In this document: piece by piece, positions 54,017 through 62,473 of the stretch
Layout: every line of letters starts with the position of its first letter
Numbering within the stretch: the stretch's first letter is position 1
Source of the DNA: JAOPZW01 sp963835295
GTDB lineage: Bacteria > Actinomycetota > Thermoleophilia > Solirubrobacterales > Solirubrobacteraceae
Direction: 5' to 3'
Assembly: GCA_963835295.1 (NCBI GenBank)
Contig: CAWIEX010000011.1
Coordinates: 434,001 to 498,000, forward strand
Length of the DNA: 64,000 bases
Notes under the pieces: model-generated
The model's database searches: none
What the model was told of the DNA's origin: nothing
What the model saw: only the letters and a program-made list of their open reading frames with translations
Position numbers and translations under genes: made by a program

Positions 54017-55213
54017 CTACGGCGCCGCACCCGAACGCAAAGCCGCGGCCTCCGCCGCCAACGTCCCCGCGCCGATCGCCTCGCGCAGCCGGCGCATCAC
54101 GCGCTCGACGAAGGCCAGGTTGTGCAGGGTGAAGAGGCGCATGCCGGTGAGCTCGCGGGCGTGGGCCAGGTAGCGCAGGTAGCCGCGCGTGAGGCCCAGC
54201 GCGCAGGCCGGGCACGGGCAGCCCTCCATCAACGGCTCGTCGGAGTCCTTCCAGCGCGCCTGGCTGAGGTCGACGCGCCAGCGGCGGTCGGGGTCCGGGA
54301 CGAGGACCATCCCATGGCGCCCGAGCCGAGTGGGCATCGCGCAGTCGAAGGAGTCGATGCCCAGCTCCACCCCGCGCACGAGGTCGTCGATCTCGCCGAT
54401 GCCGAGCAGATGACGCGGGCGGTCCTCCGGCAGCGCGGCCGTCGTCCAGTCGACCACGGCGTGCATCTCGGCCTTGTCGGCGCCCAGCGAGCCGCCGATG
54501 GCGATGCCGTCGCACTCGCTGGCAGCGACCGCCTGCGCGGACTCGAGGCGCAGGTCCTGGAAGACGCCCCCCTGGACGATCCCGTAGACCAGCTGGCCGT
54601 CGGGGCCGTGCTCGTGGTGCCAGTCCAGGCAGCGGCGCAGCCAGCGGTGCGTGCGCTCGGTCGAGCGAGCGGTGTAGTCGCGGGGCACGTTGAGCGGAGT
54701 GCACTCGTCGAACACGAGCGCGAGGTCGGATCCCAGCGCGGCCTGGATCTCCATGGACGTCTCGGGCGCCATGAAGCGCTCCGAGCCGTCGAGATAGGAG
54801 CGAAAGCGCACGCCGCGCTCCTCGATGGCGACGATCCCGCCCTGGCGCTTGCCCCCGTGTGGGGTGCGCCCCTTGATCTCGTCGGCGACGGTCCCGTGGC
54901 CCATCGAGAAGACCTGAAAGCCCCCCGAGTCGGTGACGATCGGCCCGCGCCAGCCCATGAACTCGTGCAGCCCGCCGAAGCGCGCAATGCGCTCGTGGCC
55001 GGGGTCGAGGAACAGGTGGAAGGTGTTGCCGAGCACGATGTCGTAGCCGAGGGCAGCGACCTCGGCCGGCAGCATCCCCTTGACCGTCGCCTTGGTCGCC
55101 AGGGGCACGAAGGCGGGCGTGCGCACCTCGCCGTGGGCGGTGCGCAGGACCCCGGCGCGAGCCCGCGAGCCGGCGTCGCGCGCGGTGATGGTCAGGGCAG
55201 GCACCGCGAGCAT
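54017..55213 (-). CDS. tgt: tRNA-guanine transglycosylase
   Basis: 398 residues. The TIM-barrel enzyme is identified by VTDSGGFQVFSM with the catalytic aspartate, YGIVQGG, ECDGIAIGGSLGADKAEMH, GIGEIDDLVRGVELGIDSFDCAMPTRLGRHG, and the zinc site CPCPAC...H near the C-terminus (~340-370). It exchanges guanine-34 for queuine or preQ1 in tRNAs for Asn, Asp, His and Tyr. queA and other queuosine genes are not in the window. Confidence 0.94.
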   Translation of the reverse strand: MLAVPALTITARDAGSRARAGVLRTAHGEVRTPAFVPLATKATVKGMLPAEVAALGYDIVLGNTFHLFLDPGHERIARFGGLHEFMGWRGPIVTDSGGFQVFSMGHGTVADEIKGRTPHGGKRQGGIVAIEERGVRFRSYLDGSERFMAPETSMEIQAALGSDLALVFDECTPLNVPRDYTARSTERTHRWLRRCLDWHHEHGPDGQLVYGIVQGGVFQDLRLESAQAVAASECDGIAIGGSLGADKAEMHAVVDWTTAALPEDRPRHLLGIGEIDDLVRGVELGIDSFDCAMPTRLGRHGMVLVPDPDRRWRVDLSQARWKDSDEPLMEGCPCPACALGLTRGYLRYLAHARELTGMRLFTLHNLAFVERVMRRLREAIGAGTLAAEAAALRSGAAP

Positions 55214-55228
55214 GCTAGAAGCGGGGTC

Positions 55229-55888
55229 GTGATCGCGCCCTTCGCGACCTTCCTGGACGTCGCCCAGAACATCGGGCTGCCGGTCGTCTTCCTGCTCATC
55301 GCCATCGAGACGATGGGCATCCCGGTCCCGGGCGAGACGGCGCTGATCACCGCCGGCATCGTCGCGAGCCGCGGGCACCTGCCCATCGAGGCCGTCATCG
55401 CCGTGGCCGCCGCGGCCGCGATCCTGGGCGACAACGTCGGCTTCGCCATCGGCCGCAAGCTCGGCCGCCGCGCGTTGACCGCACCCGGCCCGTTCCTGCA
55501 CCACCGCCGCCGCGTCATCGCGGTCGGCGAGCCCTTCTTCGACCGTCACGGGCCGAAGGCCGTCTTCCTCGGGCGCTGGGTCACCGGGCTGCGCATCACC
55601 GCCGCGTGGATGGCGGGCGTGACGCGCATGTCGTGGCCGACCTTCCTGTTCTGGAACGCGCTGGGCGGCATCGCGTGGGCGACGTCCATCGGGCTGCTCG
55701 CGTACTTCGTGGGCCACAGCGCCGAGAAGTTCATCCACCTCGCCGGGCTCGGCGGGGCGGTGGTCGTCGTGCTGGCCGGCGTGGTGCTGTGGTTCGTGCT
55801 GCGCGTGCGCCGCAGGCGCGCCGAGGCGCTGGTCGAGGCCGAGGTCGCGCTCCAGATGGAGGCCGAGGCGGAGGCCGAGGCGCGCTAG
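55229..55888 (+). CDS. DedA family membrane protein
   Basis: 219 residues from a GTG start. The DedA/SNARE-associated core is clear: ETMGIPVPGETALITAGIVAS, GDNVGFAIGRKLGRR, FFDRHGPKAVFLGRWVTGLRI and FLFWNALGGIAWATSIGLLAYFVGH. DedA proteins flip or recycle lipid carriers and help maintain proton motive force. The C-terminal tail is Glu/Ala-rich. It is divergent from tgt and followed by a bidirectional hairpin. Confidence 0.9.
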   Translation: MIAPFATFLDVAQNIGLPVVFLLIAIETMGIPVPGETALITAGIVASRGHLPIEAVIAVAAAAAILGDNVGFAIGRKLGRRALTAPGPFLHHRRRVIAVGEPFFDRHGPKAVFLGRWVTGLRITAAWMAGVTRMSWPTFLFWNALGGIAWATSIGLLAYFVGHSAEKFIHLAGLGGAVVVVLAGVVLWFVLRVRRRRAEALVEAEVALQMEAEAEAEAR

Positions 55889-55896
55889 GACGACAA

Positions 55897-55921
55897 CGGG
55901 CCCGCGCTCAGCGCGGGCCCG
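55897..55921. terminator. Hairpin terminator between DedA and hsp20
   Basis: An 11-bp perfect GC stem (CGGGCCCGCGC / GCGCGGGCCCG) with a 3-nt loop lies between the converging 3' ends and can serve both strands. No T tract. Confidence 0.8.
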
Positions 55922-55949
55922 CAGGCTGGGGTGGTCGATCGGTGCTGCT

Positions 55950-56435
55950 CTAGGCCGCCTCGTCCCCCTCGATCTCGGCGGGCCGGGAGCCGACCTGGAT
56001 GGCCACCCGGCGCGGCTTGCGCTCCTCGGGCTTGGGGATGCGGACCTCGAGCACGCCGCGGTCGAAGCTCGCGCTGACGGCCTCGGGCTCGACGCCCTCG
56101 GGCAGCGTCAGCGAGCGGCGGAACGAGCCGTACGAGCGCTCGACGCGTACGTAGCCCTCACGCTTGTCCTCGTGCTCCGCCTTACGCTCGCCGGAGACGG
56201 TGAGGATGTTGTCCTCGACGTCGATGTGGACGTCCTCCTCCGAGAGGCCGGGGAGATCGGCCTTGAGCACGAAGTGATCGTCGGTCTCGACGAGGTCCAT
56301 CGCGGGGATCCAGCGGCGCGCGGCGTTGCCGCCGTTGCCGCCGGTCGGGGTGTCGAAGAAGGTGTTGAACAGCCGGTTCATGTCGTTCTGCAGCGAGGAA
56401 AGCTCGCGGACCGGCTCCCAGCGCACAAGTGCCAT
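55950..56435 (-). CDS. Hsp20/alpha-crystallin small heat-shock protein
   Basis: 161 residues from ATG 56435 (AGGAGG about 8 bases upstream). The N-terminus has the PVRELSSLQNDMNRLFNTFF segment, and the alpha-crystallin domain (~45-140) contains LKADLPGLSEEDVHIDVEDNILTVSGER and the GVLEVRIPK motif. It prevents aggregation of unfolded proteins. A near-consensus promoter is upstream; no full HAIR (HspR) operator is visible. Confidence 0.94.
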   Translation of the reverse strand: MALVRWEPVRELSSLQNDMNRLFNTFFDTPTGGNGGNAARRWIPAMDLVETDDHFVLKADLPGLSEEDVHIDVEDNILTVSGERKAEHEDKREGYVRVERSYGSFRRSLTLPEGVEPEAVSASFDRGVLEVRIPKPEERKPRRVAIQVGSRPAEIEGDEAA

Positions 56436-56473
56436 GTCAATGCCTCCTGGGTGATGATTCCTATGCTTGAGCA

Positions 56474-56502
56474 AGTATGAAATCTTAGTGTTGCCCTGTC
56501 AA
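56474..56502 (-). promoter_or_regulatory. Sigma-A-type promoter of hsp20
   Basis: Reading the minus strand, TTGACA (56497-56502) and CATACT (56474-56479) are separated by exactly 17 bp and lie ~40 bp before the start codon. This AT-richer block stands out from the surrounding GC-rich DNA. Confidence 0.75.
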
Positions 56503-56610
56503 GTCTAGCGCAGCATCACGCGTCGCGCCGGCGGCCGCAATGCGAGCGCCCAGGCGCGCCGCCCGCCGAGAGGTGGGCGCCGTCGATGCGAGGCAGGGAC
56601 CGGAGGCGGG

Positions 56611-57111
56611 CTAGCCGCAGGCGGGGCCGGGCGCGGAGGCCGAGCCGGGGACGACGCGGTCCCAGGCTTCGCCGAGGACGTCGAGCTCGTCGTCGGTGAA
56701 GTGCTGCAGGAAGAGCGAGCGCACGCCGGCGAGGTGCGTGGCGCGGGCGGCGGCGAGCATCTCGACGCCGGCGTCGGTGAGGACGGCGTAAGCGCCGCGG
56801 GCGTCGCTCGAGCACGACTCGCGGCGGATCAGGCCCTCGCGCTCGAGGCGGTCGGCCAGGCGCGTGAGCCCGGAGCGGCTGAGGATGACCGACGCGGCGA
56901 GGTCCCGCATGCGCAGGCGCCGTTCGGGGGCATCGTTGAGATACAGCAGCACCTCGTAGGAGCTGAGGGGCAACCCGTGGGCCGAGTCGAGGTCGGCGTC
57001 GAGGGCCTTGGTCAGTGCCGCGTGGGCGCGGAGCATGCCGCGCCAGGCGCGCAGCTCGCGCTCGTCGAGCTGGCGTGCGTCTGAGAGCTGTGGGGTGGTG
57101 GTGGTGGCCAT
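56611..57111 (-). CDS. MarR family transcriptional regulator
   Basis: 166 residues. The winged helix is at ~45-115: GLPLSSYEVLLYLNDAPERRLRMRDLAASVILSRSGLTRLADRLEREGLIRRESCSSDARGAYAVLTDAG. It contains a cysteine (Cys ~99) next to the wing that could sense oxidants or quinones. It is divergent from the dioxygenase-esterase operon and, by analogy with MhqR of Bacillus, probably represses it. Confidence 0.9.
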   Translation of the reverse strand: MATTTTPQLSDARQLDERELRAWRGMLRAHAALTKALDADLDSAHGLPLSSYEVLLYLNDAPERRLRMRDLAASVILSRSGLTRLADRLEREGLIRRESCSSDARGAYAVLTDAGVEMLAAARATHLAGVRSLFLQHFTDDELDVLGEAWDRVVPGSASAPGPACG

Positions 57112-57180
57112 GCGAGAACCTTTGAGCGTGCAACGACGTTAGCAGCGGCCACGGCGTGCCGCGACCTATTTGTTGACTGT

Positions 57181-57201
57181 ACAACGACCTGATATCGTTG
57201 T
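57181..57201. promoter_or_regulatory. MarR-type operator
   Basis: A perfect inverted repeat, ACAACGA-N7-TCGTTGT, lies in the divergent region between the marR and dioxygenase genes. A related half site (CAACGACGTT, 57131-57140) lies immediately upstream of marR, suggesting autoregulation. Confidence 0.7.
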
Positions 57202-57259
57202 GCGCGCAATTACTTTCGCAAGTTTCGCGGGCGAGTCCCGAGGAGGAGAATCGACGGTC

Positions 57260-58186
57260 ATGGCACTCGAGGGTCTACACCACATCACGGCGATCACCGC
57301 GGACGCGCCGCGCAACGTCGACTTCTACGCGCGCGTGCTCGGCCTGCGCCTGGTCAAGAAGACGGTCAACTTCGATCAGCCCGACGTCTACCACCTGTAC
57401 TTCGGCGACGAGCGCGGCACGCCCGGCTCGATCCTGACCTTCTTCGAGTTCCCCGGCACGGCCCTCGGCCAGGGCGGCGACGGCATGGTCCACACCATCC
57501 AGTGGCGCGTCGGCTCCGACGAGGCGCTCGACTTCTGGGCCGCACGCTTGGCCGACGCCGACGTCGCCACCGAGCGCGCCGAGGAGGGCGGGCTGGCGTT
57601 CGCGGACTTCGAGGGCCTGCGCCACGAGCTGCTCGCGGTCGCCGTCGGCGAAGCTCCGCTCGCCGCTCACGCGCCCGACATCCGGGCCGAGCACGCGCTG
57701 CTCGGCTTCCACGGCGTGCGCGCGTACGCCTCGCGCCCCGACGCGAGCACCGGCCTGCTGGAGGCCATCGGGTTCGCCCACGACGGCGGGGCCGACTGGA
57801 CGTTGCGCGGCGACGAGCGCCAGGCGGCCCTGCGCTACGACGCCCCGCCCGAGCGCCGCGGCGTGACCAGCGCCGGGACGGTCCACCACGTCGCGTGGTC
57901 GGCCGCCGACGACGCCGAGCTCGAGGCCGTCCGCGCCCAGGCCGTCCAGGCCGGCGCCCGCGCGACCGAGATCATCGACCGCCAGTACTTCCACTCCGTC
58001 TACTTCCGCGAGCCCAGCGGCGTCCTCTTCGAGCTCGCCAGCCGCGACATCGGCTTCGAGTACGACGAGCCGCTGGAGAGCCTCGGCGAGGCGCTCAAGC
58101 TGCCGCCGCAGCACGAGTCGCGCCGCGCGGAGCTCGAGCAGGCTTTGACCCCGCTGACCAACCCGCGCGCCCGGACGACCGCATGA
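57260..58186 (+). CDS. Ring-cleaving dioxygenase of the VOC superfamily (MhqA/MhqO-like)
   Basis: 308 residues from ATG 57260; GAGGAGGAGAA is upstream. Two glyoxalase/VOC modules are visible: GLHHITAITADAPRNVDFYARVLGLRLVKKTVNFD with metal ligand His, and GTVHHVAWSAADDAELEAV with FHSVYFREPSGVLFELAS and its terminal glutamate. Homologues cleave hydroquinone-type rings in MarR-controlled quinone-resistance operons. Its stop overlaps the esterase gene start (ATGA). Confidence 0.9.
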   Translation: MALEGLHHITAITADAPRNVDFYARVLGLRLVKKTVNFDQPDVYHLYFGDERGTPGSILTFFEFPGTALGQGGDGMVHTIQWRVGSDEALDFWAARLADADVATERAEEGGLAFADFEGLRHELLAVAVGEAPLAAHAPDIRAEHALLGFHGVRAYASRPDASTGLLEAIGFAHDGGADWTLRGDERQAALRYDAPPERRGVTSAGTVHHVAWSAADDAELEAVRAQAVQAGARATEIIDRQYFHSVYFREPSGVLFELASRDIGFEYDEPLESLGEALKLPPQHESRRAELEQALTPLTNPRARTTA

Positions 58187-58830
58187 CCGACCTCGTCCAC
58201 GAGATCCGCCGGGCGGCGGGCGAGCCGCAGGGCGCGCTCGTGCTCATGCACGGGCGCGGCGCCGACGAGCACGACCTCGCCCCCTTCCTCGACCTCCTCG
58301 ATCCCGACCGCCGCCTCGTCGGCCTCACGCCCGGCGGGCCGCTCTTCCTGCCGCCGGGCGGTCGCCACTGGTACGTGGTGCCGCGCGTCGGCTATCCCGA
58401 CCCCGACACCTTCCGCGCCTCCTACGAGCTCCTGCAGCGCGAGGTCCCGCAGCTGACCGGCGTGCCGTGGGAGCGTACGATCCTGGGCGGCTTCTCGCAG
58501 GGCACGGTCATGGCCTACGCCCTCGGGCTCGGCGCCGGGCGCCCGACGCCGGCGGGGATCGTCGCCATGAGCGGCTTCATCCCGACCGTGGAGGGCTGGA
58601 GCGCGGACCTCGATCGGCCCGGCCTGCCGGTGTGGATCACCCACGGGCGCCGCGACCCGGTCATCGGCGTCGAGTTCGCGCAGGCCGCGCGCGACGCGCT
58701 GAGCGCCGCGGGTGCCGACGTGACCTACCGCGAGCACGACGGCGCCCACCACGTCGATCCGCGCGCGCTCGCGGAGCTGCCGGCGTGGGTGCAGCGGGCC
58801 GTCGCCCGCGCGCCGGCCACGGCGCCCTGA
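58183..58830 (+). CDS. Alpha/beta hydrolase, phospholipase/carboxylesterase family (MhqD-like)
   Basis: 215 residues. The nucleophile elbow is GGFSQG (S105); LMHGRGADEHD provides the oxyanion region, and the acid and base lie in HGRRDPVIG and DGAHHVDP. It follows the VOC dioxygenase with a 4-bp overlap, as mhqD-type hydrolases often accompany mhq dioxygenases. Confidence 0.9.
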   Translation: MTDLVHEIRRAAGEPQGALVLMHGRGADEHDLAPFLDLLDPDRRLVGLTPGGPLFLPPGGRHWYVVPRVGYPDPDTFRASYELLQREVPQLTGVPWERTILGGFSQGTVMAYALGLGAGRPTPAGIVAMSGFIPTVEGWSADLDRPGLPVWITHGRRDPVIGVEFAQAARDALSAAGADVTYREHDGAHHVDPRALAELPAWVQRAVARAPATAP

Positions 58831-58836
58831 CGCGCG

Positions 58837-59712
58837 TCAGTCGTCGAGCACGGCGAGGTCCAGCGCGCGCAGGCGCTCGGGATCGGTGATCGCGTCGATC
58901 TCGACGATCCTCCCGCCCACCACCGTGAAGCCCATGACCGAGAACGGCTCGCCCCGGGGGGCCACGACGGCGCCGGCGGCGCCGTTGACCAGCGCCGGGC
59001 GGACGAACGGCGCGAGCCGCGCGAAGGTGAGCGCCCGCGCCGCCACGTCGCGTGCACCGCGGGCGACCGCGGAGGCGCCGGGACCGCCGTCGCCGCGCGA
59101 CACGACGTCCGGATCGAGCACGGCCACGAGCCCCTCGAAGTCGCCGTCGCGCGCGGCGGCGAAGAACGCGTCGACGACCCTTCGCTGAGCGGCGAGGTCG
59201 GCGTCGGGCACCGGCGCGGCGCCCTGCACGCGACGCCGCGCGCGGCTGGCGAGCTGGCGGGCGGCGGCCGGCGAGCGGTCCACCATCCCCGCGATCTCGT
59301 CGAAGGGCACGCCGAACATGTCATGCAGCACGAAGGCCAGGCGCTCGGCCGGGGCGAGCGTGTCGAGGACCACCAGCAGCGCCAGCCCCACTGAGTCGGC
59401 CAGCAGCGCCTCGTGCTCGGGCTGCGTCCCGTCGTCGCGGCTCACGACCGGGTCCGGCACGCGGATGTCGAGCGGCTCCTCGCGCCGCGTGCGGCGCCAG
59501 CGCAGCACGTTGAGCGACACGCGCGCGACGACCGTCGTCAGCCACGCGCGGAGGTTCTCGACCTCGCTCGTGTCCGCGCGGCTGAGGCGCAGCCAGCTCT
59601 CCTGGACGGCGTCATCGGCCTCGCTCAGCGAGCCGAGCATCTTGTACGCGACCCCCCGTAGGTGGCTGCGGTGCTCCTCGAACTGCTCCGCCAGCAAATC
59701 GCGCTCGTCCAT
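58837..59712 (-). CDS. ECF41-type sigma factor with C-terminal SnoaL-like domain
   Basis: 291 residues. Sigma regions 2 and 4 occupy ~5-165 (HLRGVAYKMLGSLSEADDAVQESWLRL; LAPAERLAFVLHDMFGVPFDEIA, SPAAARQLASRARRR). The C-terminal ~120 residues are the NTF2/SnoaL-like extension of the ECF41/SigJ group, including DGGPG and NGAAGAVV, the variants of the DGGG and NGxPG motifs. In this group the extension replaces an anti-sigma factor. The divergent oxidoreductase is the typical partner target. Confidence 0.92.
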   Translation of the reverse strand: MDERDLLAEQFEEHRSHLRGVAYKMLGSLSEADDAVQESWLRLSRADTSEVENLRAWLTTVVARVSLNVLRWRRTRREEPLDIRVPDPVVSRDDGTQPEHEALLADSVGLALLVVLDTLAPAERLAFVLHDMFGVPFDEIAGMVDRSPAAARQLASRARRRVQGAAPVPDADLAAQRRVVDAFFAAARDGDFEGLVAVLDPDVVSRGDGGPGASAVARGARDVAARALTFARLAPFVRPALVNGAAGAVVAPRGEPFSVMGFTVVGGRIVEIDAITDPERLRALDLAVLDD

Positions 59713-59776
59713 CGGTCACATCCCGTCGTCGCCAGGTGTCAACCCGATGACCCCTTCCATGGAGCCGATGTGACCG
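59713..59776. promoter_or_regulatory. Inverted repeat in the sigma-oxidoreductase divergent promoter
   Basis: CGGTCACATC (59713-59722) is exactly complementary to GATGTGACCG (59767-59776), 44 bp apart. One arm touches the sigma start codon and the other lies 30 bp upstream of the oxidoreductase start. It may be a shared control site; a TGTCAAC at 59737-59743 partly matches the ECF41 -35 element (TGTCACA). Confidence 0.5.
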
Positions 59777-59806
59777 GCATCGGCGCTGACCACCTGGAGC
59801 ACCATC

Positions 59807-60588
59807 ATGAACGCCAAGAAGAGGATCGCAGTCGTGGGCGCAACCGGCCGCGTGGGCCATCACGTCGTCGACGTCCTGGAGGCCGACGGCCACGAGGTCG
59901 TGGCCATCGCGCGCTCGCGCGGCCTCGACGTGATCAGCGGCGCGGGCCTCGACGACGCGCTCGCGGGCGTCGAGGTCATCGTCGACGCCGCCACGGGCCC
60001 TCGCCCGACGAGCAGGCGGCCACCGAGTTCTTCACGACCTCGGCACGCAACCTGCAGACGGCCGGCGAGCGCGCCGGCGTGCGGCGGATCGTCGTCGTCT
60101 CGATCATCGGCGTCGACCGCTCCCGCGGCGGCTACGGCGCCGCGAAGCTCGCCCACGAGCAGGCCCTGCAGGCCGGCCCCATCCCCGTGCGCGTGCTGCG
60201 CGCCGCGCAGTTCCACGAGTTCGTCGCCCAGCTCATGGAGTGGGGAACGCGCGCGGGCGTCGCCTACGTCCCGCCGATGCGCACGCAGATCGTCGCCGCT
60301 CGCTCCGTGGCCGAGGCGCTCGCCGACCTCGCCACCGGGCCGGACGCCGGCCCCGACGCGCCCATCCTCGAGATCGCGGGGCCGCGCGAGGAGAACCTCG
60401 TCGACCTGGCGCGGCTGCTCGCCGCCCACCGCGACGACGCGGCGCGCATCGAGGTCGAGAGCGACAGCCCCAATCCCGACGCCGAGGTGTGGGCCTCGGG
60501 CGGCCTGCTCCCCGGGCCGGGCGCGATCCTGGCCGGCCCGACGTTCGCGCAGTGGCTCGACGCCGCGGAGTGGCCCGACGCCGCGTGA
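59807..60588 (+). pseudogene. NmrA-like NAD(P)-binding oxidoreductase, one frameshift
   Basis: The first frame gives the Rossmann start KRIAVVGATGRVGHHVVDVLEADGHEVVAIARSRG and VEVIVDAATG; after a missing C in the CCC run at ~60000 the second frame gives SPDEQAATEFFTTSARNLQTAGERAGVRRIVVVSIIGVDR, YGAAKLAHEQAL and the C-terminal domain. Together they make a ~260-residue NmrA/SDR-type protein, the usual partner of ECF41 sigma factors. All else looks intact, so a sequencing indel is plausible. Confidence 0.82.
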
Positions 60589-60591
60589 CGC

Positions 60592-61842
60592 CTACGCCGC
60601 CAGCGCGCGGAGCGTCTCCCCCAGGCGCTCCAGCGCGCCGGCGACCCACGGCAGCGCGACCGGGTCGTCGGCGCGCAGCGCCTCCCAGCGCTGCGCCTCG
60701 CCGGCGCCGTAGAGCAGGCTCGTCGCCATGCGGAAGCGCAGCGCCCCCGGGTCGTCGCCGAACGCCTCGCCCTCGAGCACGGCGACGTCGTGGTGCTCGA
60801 GCAGCAGTGCAGCGAGTTGCGCGCCGGTGCTCACGCCGCGCCGCGCCAGCGCGGGGCGCAGCGGCTCGAGGTCGGGATAGAGGTAGAAGGCGCCCGACGG
60901 CGGGCGGCAGAGCGCGCCGGCGGCGATGACCTGCGCGTGGGCCGCGGACGTGACGAGGCAGTGCAGGCGGCGGCTGCGGGCGACGTGCTCGCGGACCTCG
61001 TCGGGCTCGCCGAGGACGTAGGTCGCCGCGTGCTGCATCGGAGCGGCGAGGCTCGACCACACCTCGCTGGCCATCCCGCTCAGCGCGGCGGCCGCCTCGG
61101 CGCCGAGCGGCCCGCCCGGCAGCCGGCAGAACCCGATCCGCCAGCCGCCCAGGGCCATGCTCTTGCTCAGCCCGTTGGTGACGAAGACGCTCTCGGGCAG
61201 CAGCGTGGCGGGGCTGAGCAGGGCCTCGGGCTCGTAGGCCAGGTCGCGGTAGATCTCGTCGCAGACGATGAGCAGGCCGTGCTCGCGGGCCACGTCGCAC
61301 ACCGCCTCGACCAGCGGCGCGGGCGCGACCGTCCCGGTCGGGTTGTCGGGCAGGGTGAGGACGAGGATCGCCGGCTCGTGGCCGTGCTGGCCAGCCGTCT
61401 GCAGCCGCGCGCGCAGGGCGTCGGGGTCGGGGACACCGCCCGCCTGCTCGGCGATCGGGACGTCGATCACGCGCTTGCCGGCCAGCGCCGCCTGCGCGGC
61501 GTAGCTCACCCACGACGGGCGCGGCAGCACGACATCGCCGGGGAGCACCGTGAGCAGCGCGTAGAGCAGCGCCTTGCTGCCGGGCGCGACGAGCACGCGA
61601 TCGGGGCTCGTGGGCAGCCCGCGGCGCTCGAAGTACCCGGCGACCGCCTCGCGCACCGCCGGGGAGCCCGCAACCGGCCCGTAGCCGTTGGCGCCGGCCG
61701 CCGCGCCCAGGCGCTCGGCGACGCTGGGCAGGACCGGCAGCCCGGCCTCGCCGAAGGCGAGGTGCAGCACCGGCGCCCCCGCCGCGATGCGCGCCTGCAC
61801 GCGCTCGTTCGTCGCGAGCGTCGGAGAGGGCGGCAGTGTCAC
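60592..61842 (-). CDS. Class I/II PLP-dependent aminotransferase
   Basis: 416 residues. Fold type I landmarks: N167 in LPDNPTG, D195 and Y198 in CDEIYRD, and the Schiff-base lysine K227 in NGLSKSMALGGWRIG, with a C-terminal arginine in GALRFRMAT. The substrate cannot be predicted. It overlaps the redoxin gene upstream (ATGA) and appears to be the last gene of a three-gene operon. Confidence 0.9.
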   Translation of the reverse strand: MTLPPSPTLATNERVQARIAAGAPVLHLAFGEAGLPVLPSVAERLGAAAGANGYGPVAGSPAVREAVAGYFERRGLPTSPDRVLVAPGSKALLYALLTVLPGDVVLPRPSWVSYAAQAALAGKRVIDVPIAEQAGGVPDPDALRARLQTAGQHGHEPAILVLTLPDNPTGTVAPAPLVEAVCDVAREHGLLIVCDEIYRDLAYEPEALLSPATLLPESVFVTNGLSKSMALGGWRIGFCRLPGGPLGAEAAAALSGMASEVWSSLAAPMQHAATYVLGEPDEVREHVARSRRLHCLVTSAAHAQVIAAGALCRPPSGAFYLYPDLEPLRPALARRGVSTGAQLAALLLEHHDVAVLEGEAFGDDPGALRFRMATSLLYGAGEAQRWEALRADDPVALPWVAGALERLGETLRALAA

Positions 61843-62426
61843 GCCCGGCTACGAGCCCCGCGCCGGTCCCACCCGTGGAAGGGCGCGAGGTCGCCCGCCT
61901 CCCACGCCTCGCGCAGCCCGGGCGTGCTCAGGTCCCAGTCCGGGCGGATCTCGCGCGTCACGTCGCGCAGGTCGCGCCACAGGTCGTAGAAGGACGGTCG
62001 GCCCCAGAACCAGTAGCCGTTGTAGACGCTGTGGACGACCAGCCCTGGCTTGAGCACGAGGGTGTGCGGGATCATCGGGTCGTTGTCGGGGTCGGTGTAC
62101 TCCTGGATCTCGAGGTCCTTTTGGACCATGCGCCCCGGGTCCTCGAGGAACGGCCACTGCGCTCCCACCGAGTTGCGGAACTCCTGCAACGCGTGGTGCT
62201 CGTCGGTCGCGATCGTGGCGATCTGCGTGTAGGCCACGTTGAACTTCGGATAGTGCGCTGCCAGCTCGAGATGCTGCTGGTGCTCCTTCGGGCAGTAGTG
62301 GCCGCGGGCGAGCGTGAGCACCAGCGGGTCATCGCCCTGGATCTCGCTGAGCCTGCGCGGGACGCTCTCGTGATCGGGCAGCTCGTAGTCGGGGAAGGTC
62401 CCGCCGGGAACGATGTCGGCGCGCAT
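61839..62426 (-). CDS. Peroxiredoxin-like (AhpC/TSA fold) protein
   Basis: 195 residues. The N-terminal thioredoxin-like fold has PDYELPDHESVPRRLSEIQGDDPLVLTLARGHYCPKEHQQ, with the single cysteine C45 at the peroxidatic position, followed by a typical VLKPGLVVHSVYNGYWFWGRP extension. It lacks a resolving cysteine, so it would be a 1-Cys type if active. It is 47 bp downstream of the NTF2-like gene. Confidence 0.82.
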   Translation of the reverse strand: MRADIVPGGTFPDYELPDHESVPRRLSEIQGDDPLVLTLARGHYCPKEHQQHLELAAHYPKFNVAYTQIATIATDEHHALQEFRNSVGAQWPFLEDPGRMVQKDLEIQEYTDPDNDPMIPHTLVLKPGLVVHSVYNGYWFWGRPSFYDLWRDLRDVTREIRPDWDLSTPGLREAWEAGDLAPFHGWDRRGARSRA

Positions 62427-62473
62427 GTGGTGGTCCTTCGGTGTCGGGTTGGCTCGACGTTCGCGCGAGTGTC

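Noticed and set aside
56450..56480. A possible HAIR (HspR) operator upstream of hsp20 (CTTGCTCAAG)
   Set aside because: Only one half-site-like string is present and the spacing of the CTTGAGT-N7-ACTCAAG consensus is not met.
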